From the NCBI GenBank assembly GCA_003635195.1, contig PYIY01000186.1:1-51781 (forward strand): a DNA stretch of 51,781 bases, given 5' to 3'. Positions 1-8,986 of the stretch are shown here, in pieces; position 1 is the stretch's first letter; every line of letters begins with the position of its first letter. Both the position numbers and the translations under genes were made by a program. The notes under the pieces are model-generated. The model had not been told where the DNA came from, searched no databases, and worked only from the letters and a program-made list of their open reading frames with translations. This DNA comes from Candidatus Poribacteria bacterium (GTDB taxonomy: Bacteria > Poribacteria > WGA-4E > WGA-3G).

Positions 1-495
1 AACCTACACACTGACGCTGACGCACATCTTGATGCCTACACAATGGTTGAAAAAGCACACGGCTTTATCACGACACGAACTTTGAAAGCAAGCACATTAC
101 TTAACGACTATCTTACTTGGCCCGGTTTGGCGCAAGTCTATGAATACCGATCTGAACGCAAACACACCCGGACAGGTGAAATCACACATCAGACGCAATA
201 TGGTATTACGAGTCTGACCCCAGAGGAGGCATCCGCTGAACGCTTACTCAAACTCCGACGCGGACATTGGACGATAGAAAATCTATCACATCGCACGCGG
301 GATGTCATTTTTCATGAGGATGCCTCACAGGTTCGCTGTGGCAACATACCGCAAGTCATGGCGGCGTTGCGCAATAGTGTGCTAACCCTTTTACGGGCTT
401 CTGGATATACAGAAATCGCAAAATCTTTGCGCTATTTTGCCGCAAACCCTTGGCAAGCTCTTGGAATCCTGAAAAAAGTACGTTACGAAAACTGA
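1..495 (+). CDS. ISAs1-family transposase, C-terminal part
   Basis: The reading frame is open from the first base of the window and ends at TGA 493-495, so only about the last 164 residues are visible. The segments MVEKAHG, TRTGE, QYGITSL and RRGHWTIEN match the C-terminal half of ISAs1-type DDE transposases, which move an insertion sequence by cut-and-paste or copying. The stretch after HWTIEN reads LSHRTRDV, whereas these transposases usually have xLHWxRDV, so the copy may have begun to decay. The N-terminal catalytic residues lie outside the window and activity cannot be judged. No inverted repeat end could be identified with confidence after the stop codon. Confidence 0.85.
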   Translation, partial: NLHTDADAHLDAYTMVEKAHGFITTRTLKASTLLNDYLTWPGLAQVYEYRSERKHTRTGEITHQTQYGITSLTPEEASAERLLKLRRGHWTIENLSHRTRDVIFHEDASQVRCGNIPQVMAALRNSVLTLLRASGYTEIAKSLRYFAANPWQALGILKKVRYEN

Positions 496-523
496 ATGGC
501 TCTGGTGTAAAAATAAATAGTGC

Positions 524-553
524 TTGAAAAATATAAGGAGAATGTTATATAAT
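524..553 (+). promoter_or_regulatory. sigma70-type promoter for the exported protein at 599
   Basis: TTGAAA (524-529) and TATAAT (548-553) are separated by 18 bases. Transcription would start near 560. AAAGG at 586-590, eight bases before the ATG at 599, serves as ribosome binding site, which favours 599 over the in-frame ATG at 578. Confidence 0.6.
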
Positions 554-598
554 ATCTGTTAACTTAGCCAATCCGTCATGTATAAAAAGGATTTCACT

Positions 599-1801
599 AT
601 GCGCTTTACATACAGTCTCGTTGCGTTCCTCTTAGTGTTTTGTCTTATCGGTTTGTTGTTCACGCCATCCACGTCCGCATTTATTGAGCGAGAATATACG
701 ATTCGTGAAGTCCTCAATGCTTGCACGAACATCGTCTTCGGTAAAGTGAAAAGTGTGGATCGGAGCCGTTTGCGGGGTGTTGTCACCGTCGAAGAGGATG
801 CCAAAGGTAAAAGTGGTCTTGAAGAAATTAAAATGAATTTCGCAACTGGGCATTACAAACGCGGCACTTCGCCACAAAAATTGGTGAAGTTGCTCAAACC
901 GGGAATGCCTATCATCGTTTTCTATCGTGATCATTACGGTATTGATAGCATGTGTTTTGTTGATAACACATGGTTTCAGATGCGGGCGTATCGCGGTAGA
1001 TATGGTGGCGGTTCATGGTGGTCATTTACACACATTGATCCAATGATGTCCCGGACGTTTGATGGCAAAACGAAGGCGTTTGAAAAAATCGTGCGCGACA
1101 TGTTAGCAGGTAAAATGTGGGCTGCTGCACCGAAAAACGCCGTGAAGGTCTTGGTCTTGACAGGAAATAGTACGTATCCGACATGGAGTCAAACCCCTGT
1201 GAGTGCTAACGTCGCAACGTATGAATATCAGGCATTGCGGTCGATTAAAGAGAGTGGCAAGCGTGCTATCGGTTATGAGCTCACTAAAGAACGGACCCTG
1301 CCGCAATTAGAGAAAGCCGATATTTTGTGGATCGGATATGAAGAAATTTCGAGTTATGGACGCTACCTCCTTTCCGCTGAAGCCGAGGAAAAGATTAAGA
1401 CATTCGTGGAGAACGGTGGCATCGTTGTCGTTGCGGGGCAGGACAGTAGTGCTGAAAAGCCGTGTGGCATCGGGTGGCTACAAGGTGGCAAGTTAAAGGG
1501 TGTTGAAAGTCCGCCAACCCAGGATTTCGTTGTTACCAAAAAAGGGAGTTCCCTTTTCTCGATCCCTAACGCTATCGTGTCCGGTAAAATCTTCGTTGAT
1601 GATGCTTGGGTAGGTTGGGGTCGGCGCGATGAAATTTTTGCGACCACTAAGGACAGCAAAGAACTGGTTATAGGCGTGAGACAGTCAGGTAAGGGTTTAT
1701 ACATTATCACGAGCCTTCGCAACGATGGTCAATATACGACTTCAGTGAATAAAGCATTCATGGAGAATATCATGCATTATGCTGTTAGTCAATTGAAGTA
1801 G
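599..1801 (+). CDS. exported protein with amidotransferase-like C-terminal domain, function unknown
   Basis: This 400-residue protein begins with a clear signal peptide (MRFTYSLVAFLL... to about residue 25), so it should act in the periplasm or beyond. The N-terminal half shows no domain I recognise. The C-terminal half, from about residue 180, has the alternating strand pattern of class I glutamine-amidotransferase-like or ThuA-like folds: KVLVLTGNSTYP, then ADILWIGYEE, then VENGGIVVVAGQD. No cysteine nucleophile motif typical of active amidotransferases is evident, so it may be a binding or structural version. The start at 599 has a better ribosome binding site than the ATG 21 bases upstream. 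It is convergent with the phosphatase gene at 2009 across a repeat-rich gap. Confidence 0.7.
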   Translation: MRFTYSLVAFLLVFCLIGLLFTPSTSAFIEREYTIREVLNACTNIVFGKVKSVDRSRLRGVVTVEEDAKGKSGLEEIKMNFATGHYKRGTSPQKLVKLLKPGMPIIVFYRDHYGIDSMCFVDNTWFQMRAYRGRYGGGSWWSFTHIDPMMSRTFDGKTKAFEKIVRDMLAGKMWAAAPKNAVKVLVLTGNSTYPTWSQTPVSANVATYEYQALRSIKESGKRAIGYELTKERTLPQLEKADILWIGYEEISSYGRYLLSAEAEEKIKTFVENGGIVVVAGQDSSAEKPCGIGWLQGGKLKGVESPPTQDFVVTKKGSSLFSIPNAIVSGKIFVDDAWVGWGRRDEIFATTKDSKELVIGVRQSGKGLYIITSLRNDGQYTTSVNKAFMENIMHYAVSQLK

Positions 1802-1812
1802 TTATTAGTGTT

Positions 1813-2008
1813 GAAGTTACCAGTGGTCAGTTAAAAGAGGTCTTGGATAGATCTAAAGTCTCTTTCTGGTAACTGGTAACTGGTTACTGGAAACTCCTAA
1901 AAGCGGAATAGGATTCAATCATGCGGAAGCACCGTTTTTGCTTGGGTGTTTCTTCTAAGCAAAAAATCTCTTTTCTGGTTACTGGAAACTGGAAACTGGT
2001 TAATTCTC
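1813..2008. repeat. intergenic heptad inverted repeat A, with TTTTTGCTTGGG element
   Basis: The arms consist of 7-base units such as CTGGTAA, CTGGTTA and CTGGAAA (1866-1896, and again 1975-2000), opposed by GTTACCAGTGGTCAG near 1816. The inner GTTTTTGCTTGGGTGTTTC (1934-1952) recurs elsewhere in the window. TTTTTGCTT (1935-1943) pairs perfectly with AAGCAAAAA (1957-1965), a possible AT-rich bidirectional transcription end between convergent genes. Confidence 0.7.
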
Positions 2009-3184
2009 CTAAAGAAACTTCGCCACAACTAAAGTGATGTCATCAGTCGTGCTTTCGTCCTGTTGATATACTCGGAGGTCGGACAGAATTTCTGTTTTAA
2101 TCTTCATCGGAGACAAATGCCGTTTTTCTGAAATGAGTGCTTTGAAACGCTCCAATCCATACATTTCGGCGTCCGGGTTGCATGCCTCGGTGATACCATC
2201 CGAATAAAGCACGAGCAGATCGCCAGAATGCCATTCGACTTCGGTGCTGTAATACTGTTCGGATTCACAGAATCTTGCAAAGCCGACCGGCATAAACGTG
2301 GATTCTAACTCAAGTGGTTCGCTGTTGTTTCCGCGATAGAGGAGCATCTGCGGATGACCGGCGTTAGCGAACTCGAACCGGTTGTCGGGATGAATAATAA
2401 GATAGCAGCAAGTCATGTAGATAAAGGTGCGTGAACCTTCTATAACTCGCGTAATAGCTTTCATGACTTCAGGCACGGAAGCGTCAAACGGGATTTGTGT
2501 TTGCAAACAACTTTTGGTCATTGCGGCTACCATCGCTGAATGGTAGCCGTGTCCCATAACGTCGCCGAGGAAAATGGCGATACTGTTATCCGGGAGAGAC
2601 AAATAGTCATAATAATCGCCACCAACACTGTTCGCGGGTTGACAGTATCCTGCAGAAGAGACATAAGGATGCGAGATTTCTTGATTTGGCAGCAGAGATT
2701 GTTGAACTTCAGCAGCCAATCGCATTGACTCTTCTTGTGCCACCTCCTTTCGGATGGCACTCATCTGGATTTCGAGGTCGCGTCGGATTTTATCGTTTAA
2801 GACGCGGAACATACCGCTGCCGATCCGCGGCTCGCGCGCCATTGCGTTGTAAAAATCGTGCCTCGTAATTCGTAAGAACTGTGTGGATTTTACCGTTTTG
2901 ACGGTAGCACTCCGCGGTTTGTTATCAATTAACGCGATTTCACCGAGGCAGTAGCCTTTTTCATTAAAGAACAAAACCTCAGTGCCTGCCTTGATGATGC
3001 TGACTTCACCATCGACCATCAGGTAGAGCGAATCGCCTTCGTCCCCTTCCTCAAATAGCGTTGTATCGGCAGGATAAGCGACTTCGTTCGCAATCTGGCA
3101 GATTGATTTTAACTCGGTTTCTGGGAGTTCCGAAAATAGTTCCGTCTTTTTTAAAAATTGTAACTTTTCTGCTTCTGGTAGCAT
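2009..3184 (-). CDS. cyclic-nucleotide-binding domain / PP2C (SpoIIE-type) serine phosphatase
   Basis: The 391-residue protein joins two signalling modules. Residues about 15-130 form a cNMP-binding (CRP-like) domain, shown by FEEGDEGDSLYLMVDGEV and CLGEIALIDNKPRSATV. Residues about 175-390 form a PPM/SpoIIE (RsbU-like) phosphatase with the metal-binding aspartates in VGGDYYD, FLGDVMGHG, YSDGITEA and TTDDITLV, so the catalytic centre looks intact. Such proteins usually dephosphorylate anti-anti-sigma factors in partner-switching cascades, with the sensory domain setting activity. No partner kinase or STAS protein is encoded nearby, so the target is unknown. The gene is divergent from the fatty acyl reductase across 273 bases that must hold both promoters. 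The ribosome binding site before ATG 3184 is weak. Confidence 0.9.
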   Translation of the reverse strand: MLPEAEKLQFLKKTELFSELPETELKSICQIANEVAYPADTTLFEEGDEGDSLYLMVDGEVSIIKAGTEVLFFNEKGYCLGEIALIDNKPRSATVKTVKSTQFLRITRHDFYNAMAREPRIGSGMFRVLNDKIRRDLEIQMSAIRKEVAQEESMRLAAEVQQSLLPNQEISHPYVSSAGYCQPANSVGGDYYDYLSLPDNSIAIFLGDVMGHGYHSAMVAAMTKSCLQTQIPFDASVPEVMKAITRVIEGSRTFIYMTCCYLIIHPDNRFEFANAGHPQMLLYRGNNSEPLELESTFMPVGFARFCESEQYYSTEVEWHSGDLLVLYSDGITEACNPDAEMYGLERFKALISEKRHLSPMKIKTEILSDLRVYQQDESTTDDITLVVAKFL

Positions 3185-3457
3185 TATCTATTCAGCCTTT
3201 GACTTTTTATAGAAAATGTGTTATTTTTAATAGGGTGTTTTGGGTGATTTACCGAAAGATTAGACGAAATTCACAAATGGAGTTCTACCGAACGCCTTTG
3301 TATTTTTGCCAACACCCTGTCAACGAGCGGATGGATTTCTTAGACGAAAAGGTCAAGAGAAAAACATAGGAACGGGATAACACAAAAAAGAATTATAACC
3401 TTACACACAGAAGTGTGCTTGAGTTACTAACGAATATTCTAATATCTTTCAAACTTT

Positions 3458-5062
3458 ATGTCAATAACTGATTTTTTTCGAGGGAAAGTTCTACTGATCA
3501 CCGGTGGTACCGCATTTTTGGGGCAACCGTTGGTAGCCAAGATTTTGACCGCGCTTCCCGATGTCGAAAAGATTTATCTCCTCATCCGAAGCCGCACTGA
3601 TGCCTCTGGGAAACGCGCTTCTGCCCAAGAACGGTTAGAAAATGAACTTCTCACCTCGGATGTTTTTACTTCCCTCCGTCACCGGCATGGTGAGAACTTT
3701 GAGACATGGGCATTGCAAAAACTCGCAGCTGTTGAAGGCGATCTCACCGACGAGCGTCTCGGATTCAACGATACTGATTACCAACGCCTCCAGAACGAAG
3801 TACAGGTTTTTATTAACGTCGCAGGACTTGTGGATTTCGATCCACCTTTTGATGACTCCTTATGGGGCAACGCACTCGCTGCGAAACACGTTGTCAACTT
3901 CGCGAGGGGGTGTCAGGATGCAGTATTCTTACATGTCTCAACGGCTTATGTCTGTGGTGACAAGCCCGGACATGTCTCTGAAGAATTACCGCCCGCCTAT
4001 GAACAGTATGCTGCAGCGCATCGAGAAAAGACTGGAACACCTATCCCAGAGACACTTTCTGAAGAAATTGAAGGATTGTTGTCTTTGAGTGCTGCTATTC
4101 GTGCCGAAGTTGATTCACCTGAAAACCTTGCACGCTTTGAGCAGGAAGCAGAACAGCAGAAAAAAGGGACCCGCAAGGGAATTGATGCGCAAGTTGAAGA
4201 ACTCAAAGCAGAATGGCTTGAGAACCGTTTGGTTGAAGCAGGACTGGAGCACGCGCGCGCGCGCGGTTGGAACGATACCTACACCTACATGAAATTCCTC
4301 GCTGAACAGATGGTTATGGAATTGCGCGGGGAACTCTCCACTGCTATTGTACGCCCTTCAATTATCGAGAGTAGCCTTGCTGAACCTGAACCCGGTTGGC
4401 TCGGCAAGTTTCGGATGTCCGAACCGCTGATCGTCGGTTTTGGAAAGGGACGGCTGCCCGATTTCCCGGCTGATCCAGACATAATTCTTGATATTATTCC
4501 TGTTGATTTTGTTGTGAACGCTATTTTGGCAGCCGCTGAGGCGACAGCGAAACGCCGGGGTATTGAGGTATATCACGTTGCGACCGGCACACAGAACCCT
4601 CTTTACTTTCGCGGTATCTTTGAAGCGACTTACGAGTACTTCGTCAAATACCCGATGTTGGAAGATGGAAAACCGATTGCCGTGCCAATATGGCGATACC
4701 CAAGTTTAGAGGAATTTCAACGAAAGTTGGATAGCCGCATGCGTCTGGCGAACCTTGCTGTTTATACGCTCGGTAAACTCCCGGTGCGTGCTGCGAAGCG
4801 GAAGCGTCGCCAGCTTGTGCTTAAGCAGAGCGGTATTAAGGCACTCTTGCATTATATCAGAATTTACGCGCCCTACACGCGGACGAATTTTGAATTTGAG
4901 ACGCAAAAGATGCAAAGACTTTACGAAGCACTTTCACCGACAGAGCAGCAACAGTTTAACTTTGATGTCTCACAAATCCATTGGAAGCGGTATTTCCAAG
5001 AGATACATATCCCCGGTATCAAGCGGCATGTATTGAAACTTGAAGATGGCGCGAATGGTTAA
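3458..5062 (+). CDS. fatty acyl-CoA reductase-like SDR protein (NAD_binding_4 / FAR type)
   Basis: This 534-residue extended short-chain dehydrogenase resembles fatty acyl reductases of the male-sterility family, which reduce acyl-CoA or acyl-ACP to alcohol or aldehyde with NADPH. The nucleotide-binding loop is TGGTAFLG rather than the usual TGATGFLG, so its central glycine is alanine. The strand HVSTAYVCG and the catalytic YxxxK in YTYMKFLAE are present. The C-terminal 150 residues are basic and probably form the FAR C-terminal region. An alternating CG run at 4252-4265 lies in frame. The gene precedes the acyl-activating fusion and HAD phosphatase on the same strand, pointing to a fatty-alcohol, wax or ether-lipid pathway. 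Its TAA stop lies inside repeat B. The ribosome binding site is not obvious. Confidence 0.85.
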   Translation: MSITDFFRGKVLLITGGTAFLGQPLVAKILTALPDVEKIYLLIRSRTDASGKRASAQERLENELLTSDVFTSLRHRHGENFETWALQKLAAVEGDLTDERLGFNDTDYQRLQNEVQVFINVAGLVDFDPPFDDSLWGNALAAKHVVNFARGCQDAVFLHVSTAYVCGDKPGHVSEELPPAYEQYAAAHREKTGTPIPETLSEEIEGLLSLSAAIRAEVDSPENLARFEQEAEQQKKGTRKGIDAQVEELKAEWLENRLVEAGLEHARARGWNDTYTYMKFLAEQMVMELRGELSTAIVRPSIIESSLAEPEPGWLGKFRMSEPLIVGFGKGRLPDFPADPDIILDIIPVDFVVNAILAAAEATAKRRGIEVYHVATGTQNPLYFRGIFEATYEYFVKYPMLEDGKPIAVPIWRYPSLEEFQRKLDSRMRLANLAVYTLGKLPVRAAKRKRRQLVLKQSGIKALLHYIRIYAPYTRTNFEFETQKMQRLYEALSPTEQQQFNFDVSQIHWKRYFQEIHIPGIKRHVLKLEDGANG

Positions 5063-5174
5063 TGGTTAATAGTTAATAGTTATAAGTTAAAGAGGGTTTC
5101 GGTTACAAGCAAACCGTTGGGGGTGACTAACCCCTCTTAACCAACAACTTATAACCAATAACTAACAACCATTT
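5054..5174. repeat. intergenic heptad inverted repeat B
   Basis: The left arm is built of GTTAATG, GTTAATA, GTTAATA and GTTATAA units (5057-5090). The right arm, from CCTCTTAACC to AACAACCATT (5132-5173), is its imperfect complement. The TAA stop of the reductase (5060-5062) falls within the first unit, so the repeat supplies the end of that gene. Confidence 0.75.
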
Positions 5175-5216
5175 CTCCAACAACCATAAAAGATGGATCG
5201 GAGGAATAGGTAGGAT

Positions 5217-7859
5217 ATGCCACCTGAACGGATTGCCCCAAAAACGATTGTAGATCTGATTAAGACGCAGGCATCGCGGATTCCTGATAAAGTTGCGCTA
5301 CAGATGGCAAATGAAGGTGAATGGGAACAATATACCTATGCCGAAACCTACGCGCTGTCACGTCAGGTTGCGTGGCAGTTGTGGCAAAGCGGTTTGCGTA
5401 AAGGCGACCGTGTCATTCTCGTCTCTGAAAATCAACCTGAATGGTGTATCGCCTATCTTGCTGCTATCCAGATCGGTGCTGCTGTCGTTCCACTTGATGC
5501 GCAAACGCTTCCCCGCGAAATCTTAGCAATCGCCGAGTTCACCGACGCAAGATCAATTTTAGCCTCTGAAAGTGTATTAGAGCAGTTCGGTCCGACGCTA
5601 TTAGCGGCAGAACGGGTTCTACACGACATTAATAAAAACTGCAAAGTTGTGGAGGGCAACATCGAGGTCAGCAATACTTCGGATGCTGAGATGCCAACCG
5701 ATTTCCCTGATGTGGAAGTCACACCGGATACCGTTGCGTCAATTATCTTTACGATGGGTACCACGGTGGAGGCAAAAGGCGCGATGCTAACGCATAGTGG
5801 GTTTATTTCTAACGTGCAGGCGGTCGCGAAAGCACTCCCGCCAACCGACACAGAACGCATCTTGTCAGCACTTCCGCTGTATCACGCTTTGAGTTTTTCG
5901 TGCAGTTTATTGATGGCACTCTACAGCGGTACTACGGCAACCTATGTCAACGCATTCCGTCCAACAACGCTTCTGAAGACGATGCGTGAGGCGAAAACGA
6001 CGGCTTTTATTGGGGTTCCACGTCTATTTCAAATGCTCCAGAGCACGATTGAAAGACAGGCGACGCGAGCGGATACACCGGGGGAGACATTGGCAGAGAA
6101 AGCATTGGCAGTCATGGGGGGTGAAATTCGCGTGCTTGTCAGTGGTGGTGCTGCGCTGCCCGATTCGGTTTACGACGGGTTCCAAGAGTTTGACCTGACG
6201 CTCTACCAAGGCTACGGCATGACAGAGACGGCACCTGTCCTTAGTGTTAATCCATATCTAAAGAGCAAACGTGGGTCTGTCGGTCCAGCAGTGGAAGGTG
6301 TAGAACTTCGCATTGAAAATCCAGATAGTGATGGCATCGGGGAAATCATCGCTAAGGGGCCGAGTACAATGAAAGGGTATTATCGGAACCCTACTGCGAC
6401 AGGAAAGGCTATCCGCGATGGTTGGCTCTACACAGGTGATCTCGGTTATATGGATGAAGAGGGTTACCTCTTTCTTACAGGTCACTGCAAAGACATCATC
6501 GTTCCTGCTTCTGGAAAGAATGTCTATCCTATCGAATTGGAAGCACTCTATGAAAATAGTCCTGCTATCTCTGAAATATGTGTTGTGGGTATCCCTTATG
6601 AAGATGGATCGGATACTGCTATTCACGCTGTAATTGTGCCGACGGCATCTGACGAGGCGACGAAAATGGAGATTCAACAACATCTTCAAGCGTGTACAAA
6701 GGTGCTACCGAGTTATCAGCAATTTCACAAATTTCATCTATGGGAGGAGGCATTACCGAAGACTGCGGATGGCACTATTGATCGGCAAGGTTTGAGGTGT
6801 AGCTTGGAGGCGCGTATTAAAGAGATGGCGCGTCTACAAGAAGATTCCGCGGCAGCGGTGGAAAACGAGGCATCGGGTACACCCAGAACGGATATACCCG
6901 AAGAAATTCTCGCTACCCTCGCAAGATTGGCACGTATGTCGACACACCAGATTCGCCGAGAAAGCCGTTTGGATACAGATTTGGGGCTTGATTCCCTTAC
7001 ACGGCTTGATTTGTTGTTAGTTCTTGAGAATAGGCTTGGGGAGGCAATTCCAGATGCGCTGCTCGCTAATTTGGAGACGGTGGGTGACGTTGTCGAGTTA
7101 GTCGAAACATTCCATACAGATGTTACGCGAGAAGGAGATGAGTTTTGCAAAACGAAAAAGCCAGAATTTAGACAGGTACCACGATGGTACGCTCGTGCCT
7201 TTCGCACTATGATTACTATCTTTTATAGGCACTATTTCTCGCTTGAATGTCAAGGACTTGAACATGTTCCGCAAGGGAGACCGTATATTATTATGCCGAA
7301 TCACACCAGCCACCTTGATACGTTAACGGTCATTACGGCGCTCGGAACGAAGGCATACCGGCTCTGGACACTCGCCGCGCGAGATTACTGGTTTGCTACA
7401 CGCCTCCAAGGATGGTTCGCTCGGACATGCCTCAACGCGCTGCCGATAGAACGGGAAGGCAATTTCACCGAGTTCCTACGCGACTTAAGAGCCGCAAACG
7501 AGGTGATGGCACTGAATAATGGTCTGCTTATCTTCCCTGAAGGCACCCGTTCGCTTGATGGCAATCTTCAACCTTTTAAACCGGGGGTACTGAGTCTGCT
7601 TATTTACGGTCCCAATGTCCCGATTATACCGGCGTATATTGAAGGGACTTATCACGCGTTGCCGAAGGGCCAAAACTTGCCCAAGAGACATCCAGTGCGT
7701 ATTATTTTTGGCGAACCACTCACCTTCCCACGAGAGAGTTGGAGTAGTCAAGATGGGACACCGATTGACCCAGACAGGTACCAAGAATTCTTGGACTTGG
7801 CACAAGAGCGCGTTGCAGAACTTGGAACAATGCTAAAACACCAGAAAGGGAACCTATGA
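5217..7859 (+). CDS. trifunctional fusion: AMP-binding acyl-activating domain, acyl carrier domain, PlsC acyltransferase
   Basis: The 880-residue protein has three domains. Residues about 8-540 are an ANL-superfamily adenylating domain (YQGYGMTETAP, YTGDLGYMDEEGYL, GKNVYPIELE). Residues about 570-640 are a carrier domain with the phosphopantetheine serine near residue 593 in LGLDSLTRL. Residues about 670-875 are a PlsC acyltransferase with NHTSHLD (His near 696) and FPEGTRS (near 773). Together they could activate a fatty acid, hold it as a thioester and pass it to a glycerol lipid. Two features are odd. The phosphate loop reads TMGTTVEAKG (179-188) instead of TSGTTGxPKG. The A10 motif reads PKTADGTIDR, with threonine near 520 where the catalytic lysine of GKIxR is expected. 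Adenylation may therefore be weak or lost. It overlaps the HAD gene by ATGA. Confidence 0.9.
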   Translation: MPPERIAPKTIVDLIKTQASRIPDKVALQMANEGEWEQYTYAETYALSRQVAWQLWQSGLRKGDRVILVSENQPEWCIAYLAAIQIGAAVVPLDAQTLPREILAIAEFTDARSILASESVLEQFGPTLLAAERVLHDINKNCKVVEGNIEVSNTSDAEMPTDFPDVEVTPDTVASIIFTMGTTVEAKGAMLTHSGFISNVQAVAKALPPTDTERILSALPLYHALSFSCSLLMALYSGTTATYVNAFRPTTLLKTMREAKTTAFIGVPRLFQMLQSTIERQATRADTPGETLAEKALAVMGGEIRVLVSGGAALPDSVYDGFQEFDLTLYQGYGMTETAPVLSVNPYLKSKRGSVGPAVEGVELRIENPDSDGIGEIIAKGPSTMKGYYRNPTATGKAIRDGWLYTGDLGYMDEEGYLFLTGHCKDIIVPASGKNVYPIELEALYENSPAISEICVVGIPYEDGSDTAIHAVIVPTASDEATKMEIQQHLQACTKVLPSYQQFHKFHLWEEALPKTADGTIDRQGLRCSLEARIKEMARLQEDSAAAVENEASGTPRTDIPEEILATLARLARMSTHQIRRESRLDTDLGLDSLTRLDLLLVLENRLGEAIPDALLANLETVGDVVELVETFHTDVTREGDEFCKTKKPEFRQVPRWYARAFRTMITIFYRHYFSLECQGLEHVPQGRPYIIMPNHTSHLDTLTVITALGTKAYRLWTLAARDYWFATRLQGWFARTCLNALPIEREGNFTEFLRDLRAANEVMALNNGLLIFPEGTRSLDGNLQPFKPGVLSLLIYGPNVPIIPAYIEGTYHALPKGQNLPKRHPVRIIFGEPLTFPRESWSSQDGTPIDPDRYQEFLDLAQERVAELGTMLKHQKGNL

Positions 7860-8539
7860 TGTCGGTTCCAAACACCCAAAAGACGGTTGCATTTTTTGAT
7901 GTAGATGGCACTTTATTAAAGTCCACAATTGTGCATTGTTATATCTGGATGCGGTTTTTACAGATGCCTTTCTTTTTAAAACACTTGTGGTTAATCGGGT
8001 TCCTCCCTAAAATTGTGTACTATCTAATTTTGGACAGTATCAGTCGAACCCGCTTTAATGAGGTCTTTTATCGCAATTACCGCGGTCTGAAAGTTACCGA
8101 AATGAAGGCGTTGTCTACGGAGATGTTTGAGGCTTACATTCGTCCGGAAATCTTCGCCGAAGCGGTGTCGCAAATTCAGGAACATAAGGAGCAAGGCACA
8201 ACCGTGGTACTCGTGACAGGATCGCTTGATTTTATTGTGCAGCCGATTGCGGATTACCTCGCTGTTGATGCTGTGTTAGCACCGCAACTTTGTGAAAAGG
8301 ATGGGCAATTTACTGGGGAACTTACAACTGTACCGCTCATTGGGGAGGAGAAAGCGAAGGCAGTGCGAAGTTACGCGGATCAACACGGAATTTCACTCGA
8401 AGAAAGTTATGCTTACGGCGACAGTCAATCCGATCTGCCAATGTTGGAATGTGTTGGAAACCCTGTTGTCGTGAACCCAGGAAAATCGCTCCGTGAGAAA
8501 GCACTCGCATCGGGTTGGGAAATGCACGAATGGCTGTGA
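7856..8539 (+). CDS. HAD-superfamily subfamily IB phosphatase
   Basis: The 227-residue protein carries all HAD motifs: DVDGT near the N-terminus (nucleophile Asp15, acid Asp17), VTGSLD as motif II, and YGDSQSDLPML as motif IV. The helical cap with hydrophobic stretches (residues 25-60) fits the subfamily IB group related to phosphoserine phosphatase, whose members often accompany or are fused to PlsC acyltransferases. Translation is coupled to the fusion gene through the ATGA overlap; a second ATG follows at 7859. The setting suggests dephosphorylation of a lipid intermediate such as lysophosphatidic acid, but the substrate is inferred only from neighbours. Confidence 0.85.
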   Translation: MMSVPNTQKTVAFFDVDGTLLKSTIVHCYIWMRFLQMPFFLKHLWLIGFLPKIVYYLILDSISRTRFNEVFYRNYRGLKVTEMKALSTEMFEAYIRPEIFAEAVSQIQEHKEQGTTVVLVTGSLDFIVQPIADYLAVDAVLAPQLCEKDGQFTGELTTVPLIGEEKAKAVRSYADQHGISLEESYAYGDSQSDLPMLECVGNPVVVNPGKSLREKALASGWEMHEWL

Positions 8540-8690
8540 GCAGTCGGCTATCGGAAATCATCAGCAATCAGCAAAGAGGGTGTTTTTGCTTGGGTATTTC
8601 CCTTCTGTTAATCAGAAACCTCTTGTTACTGACAGCCGACGGCTCACAGCCGATAGCCATTCTTGCTGATGGCTGACGGCTAAAAAAAAA
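8540..8690. repeat. intergenic heptad inverted repeat C, with TTTTTGCTTGGG element
   Basis: CAGTCGGCTATCGG (8551-8564) opposes CAGCCGATAGCC near 8647-8658, and further GCTGATGGCTGACGG units follow. The centre contains GTTTTTGCTTGGGTATTTC (8582-8600), the same element seen at 1934, 11497 and 35501. Confidence 0.7.
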
Positions 8691-8701
8691 GGAGAATAAT
8701 C

Positions 8702-8914
8702 ATGAATGTTAGACGTTATTTTGAATCCATGTCTGAACCGAACGATACGATGTTTGTTGAAATTGAAGATAGACATCGGTTTACCCGTCGCGGTGACGAT
8801 TGGGTTAAATTTCGCGCAGATCTGATTGAACTCTTGGAGCAAACGATTTCTGAGGAGTTGTCAAAAGAATTCGAGGCAGCGACAGCGGATTGGGGCTCGG
8901 AACCAGAGATGTAA
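8702..8914 (+). CDS. small hypothetical protein
   Basis: A 70-residue acidic protein of unknown function. The strong ribosome binding site AAGGAG, about eight bases before the ATG, supports it as a real gene. It has no signal peptide or membrane segment. The middle is charged (RHRFTRRGDDWVKF) and the C-terminal half is predicted helical (LIELLEQTISEELSKEF). It stands alone between repeat C and the TPR gene 72 bases downstream. I do not recognise the family. Confidence 0.55.
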   Translation: MNVRRYFESMSEPNDTMFVEIEDRHRFTRRGDDWVKFRADLIELLEQTISEELSKEFEAATADWGSEPEM

Positions 8915-8986
8915 ACGAGGATACCGTGTTTCATCCACGTCTCTACAAGTGAAATGCGCTGACTTAGACCACTATCAACGAGATGT

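Noticed and set aside
4252..4265. Run of seven CG dinucleotides within the acyl reductase gene, a possible phase-variable tract or Z-DNA
   Set aside because: It encodes an ordinary ARAR helix segment, the frame is intact and nothing suggests length variation without comparing strains.
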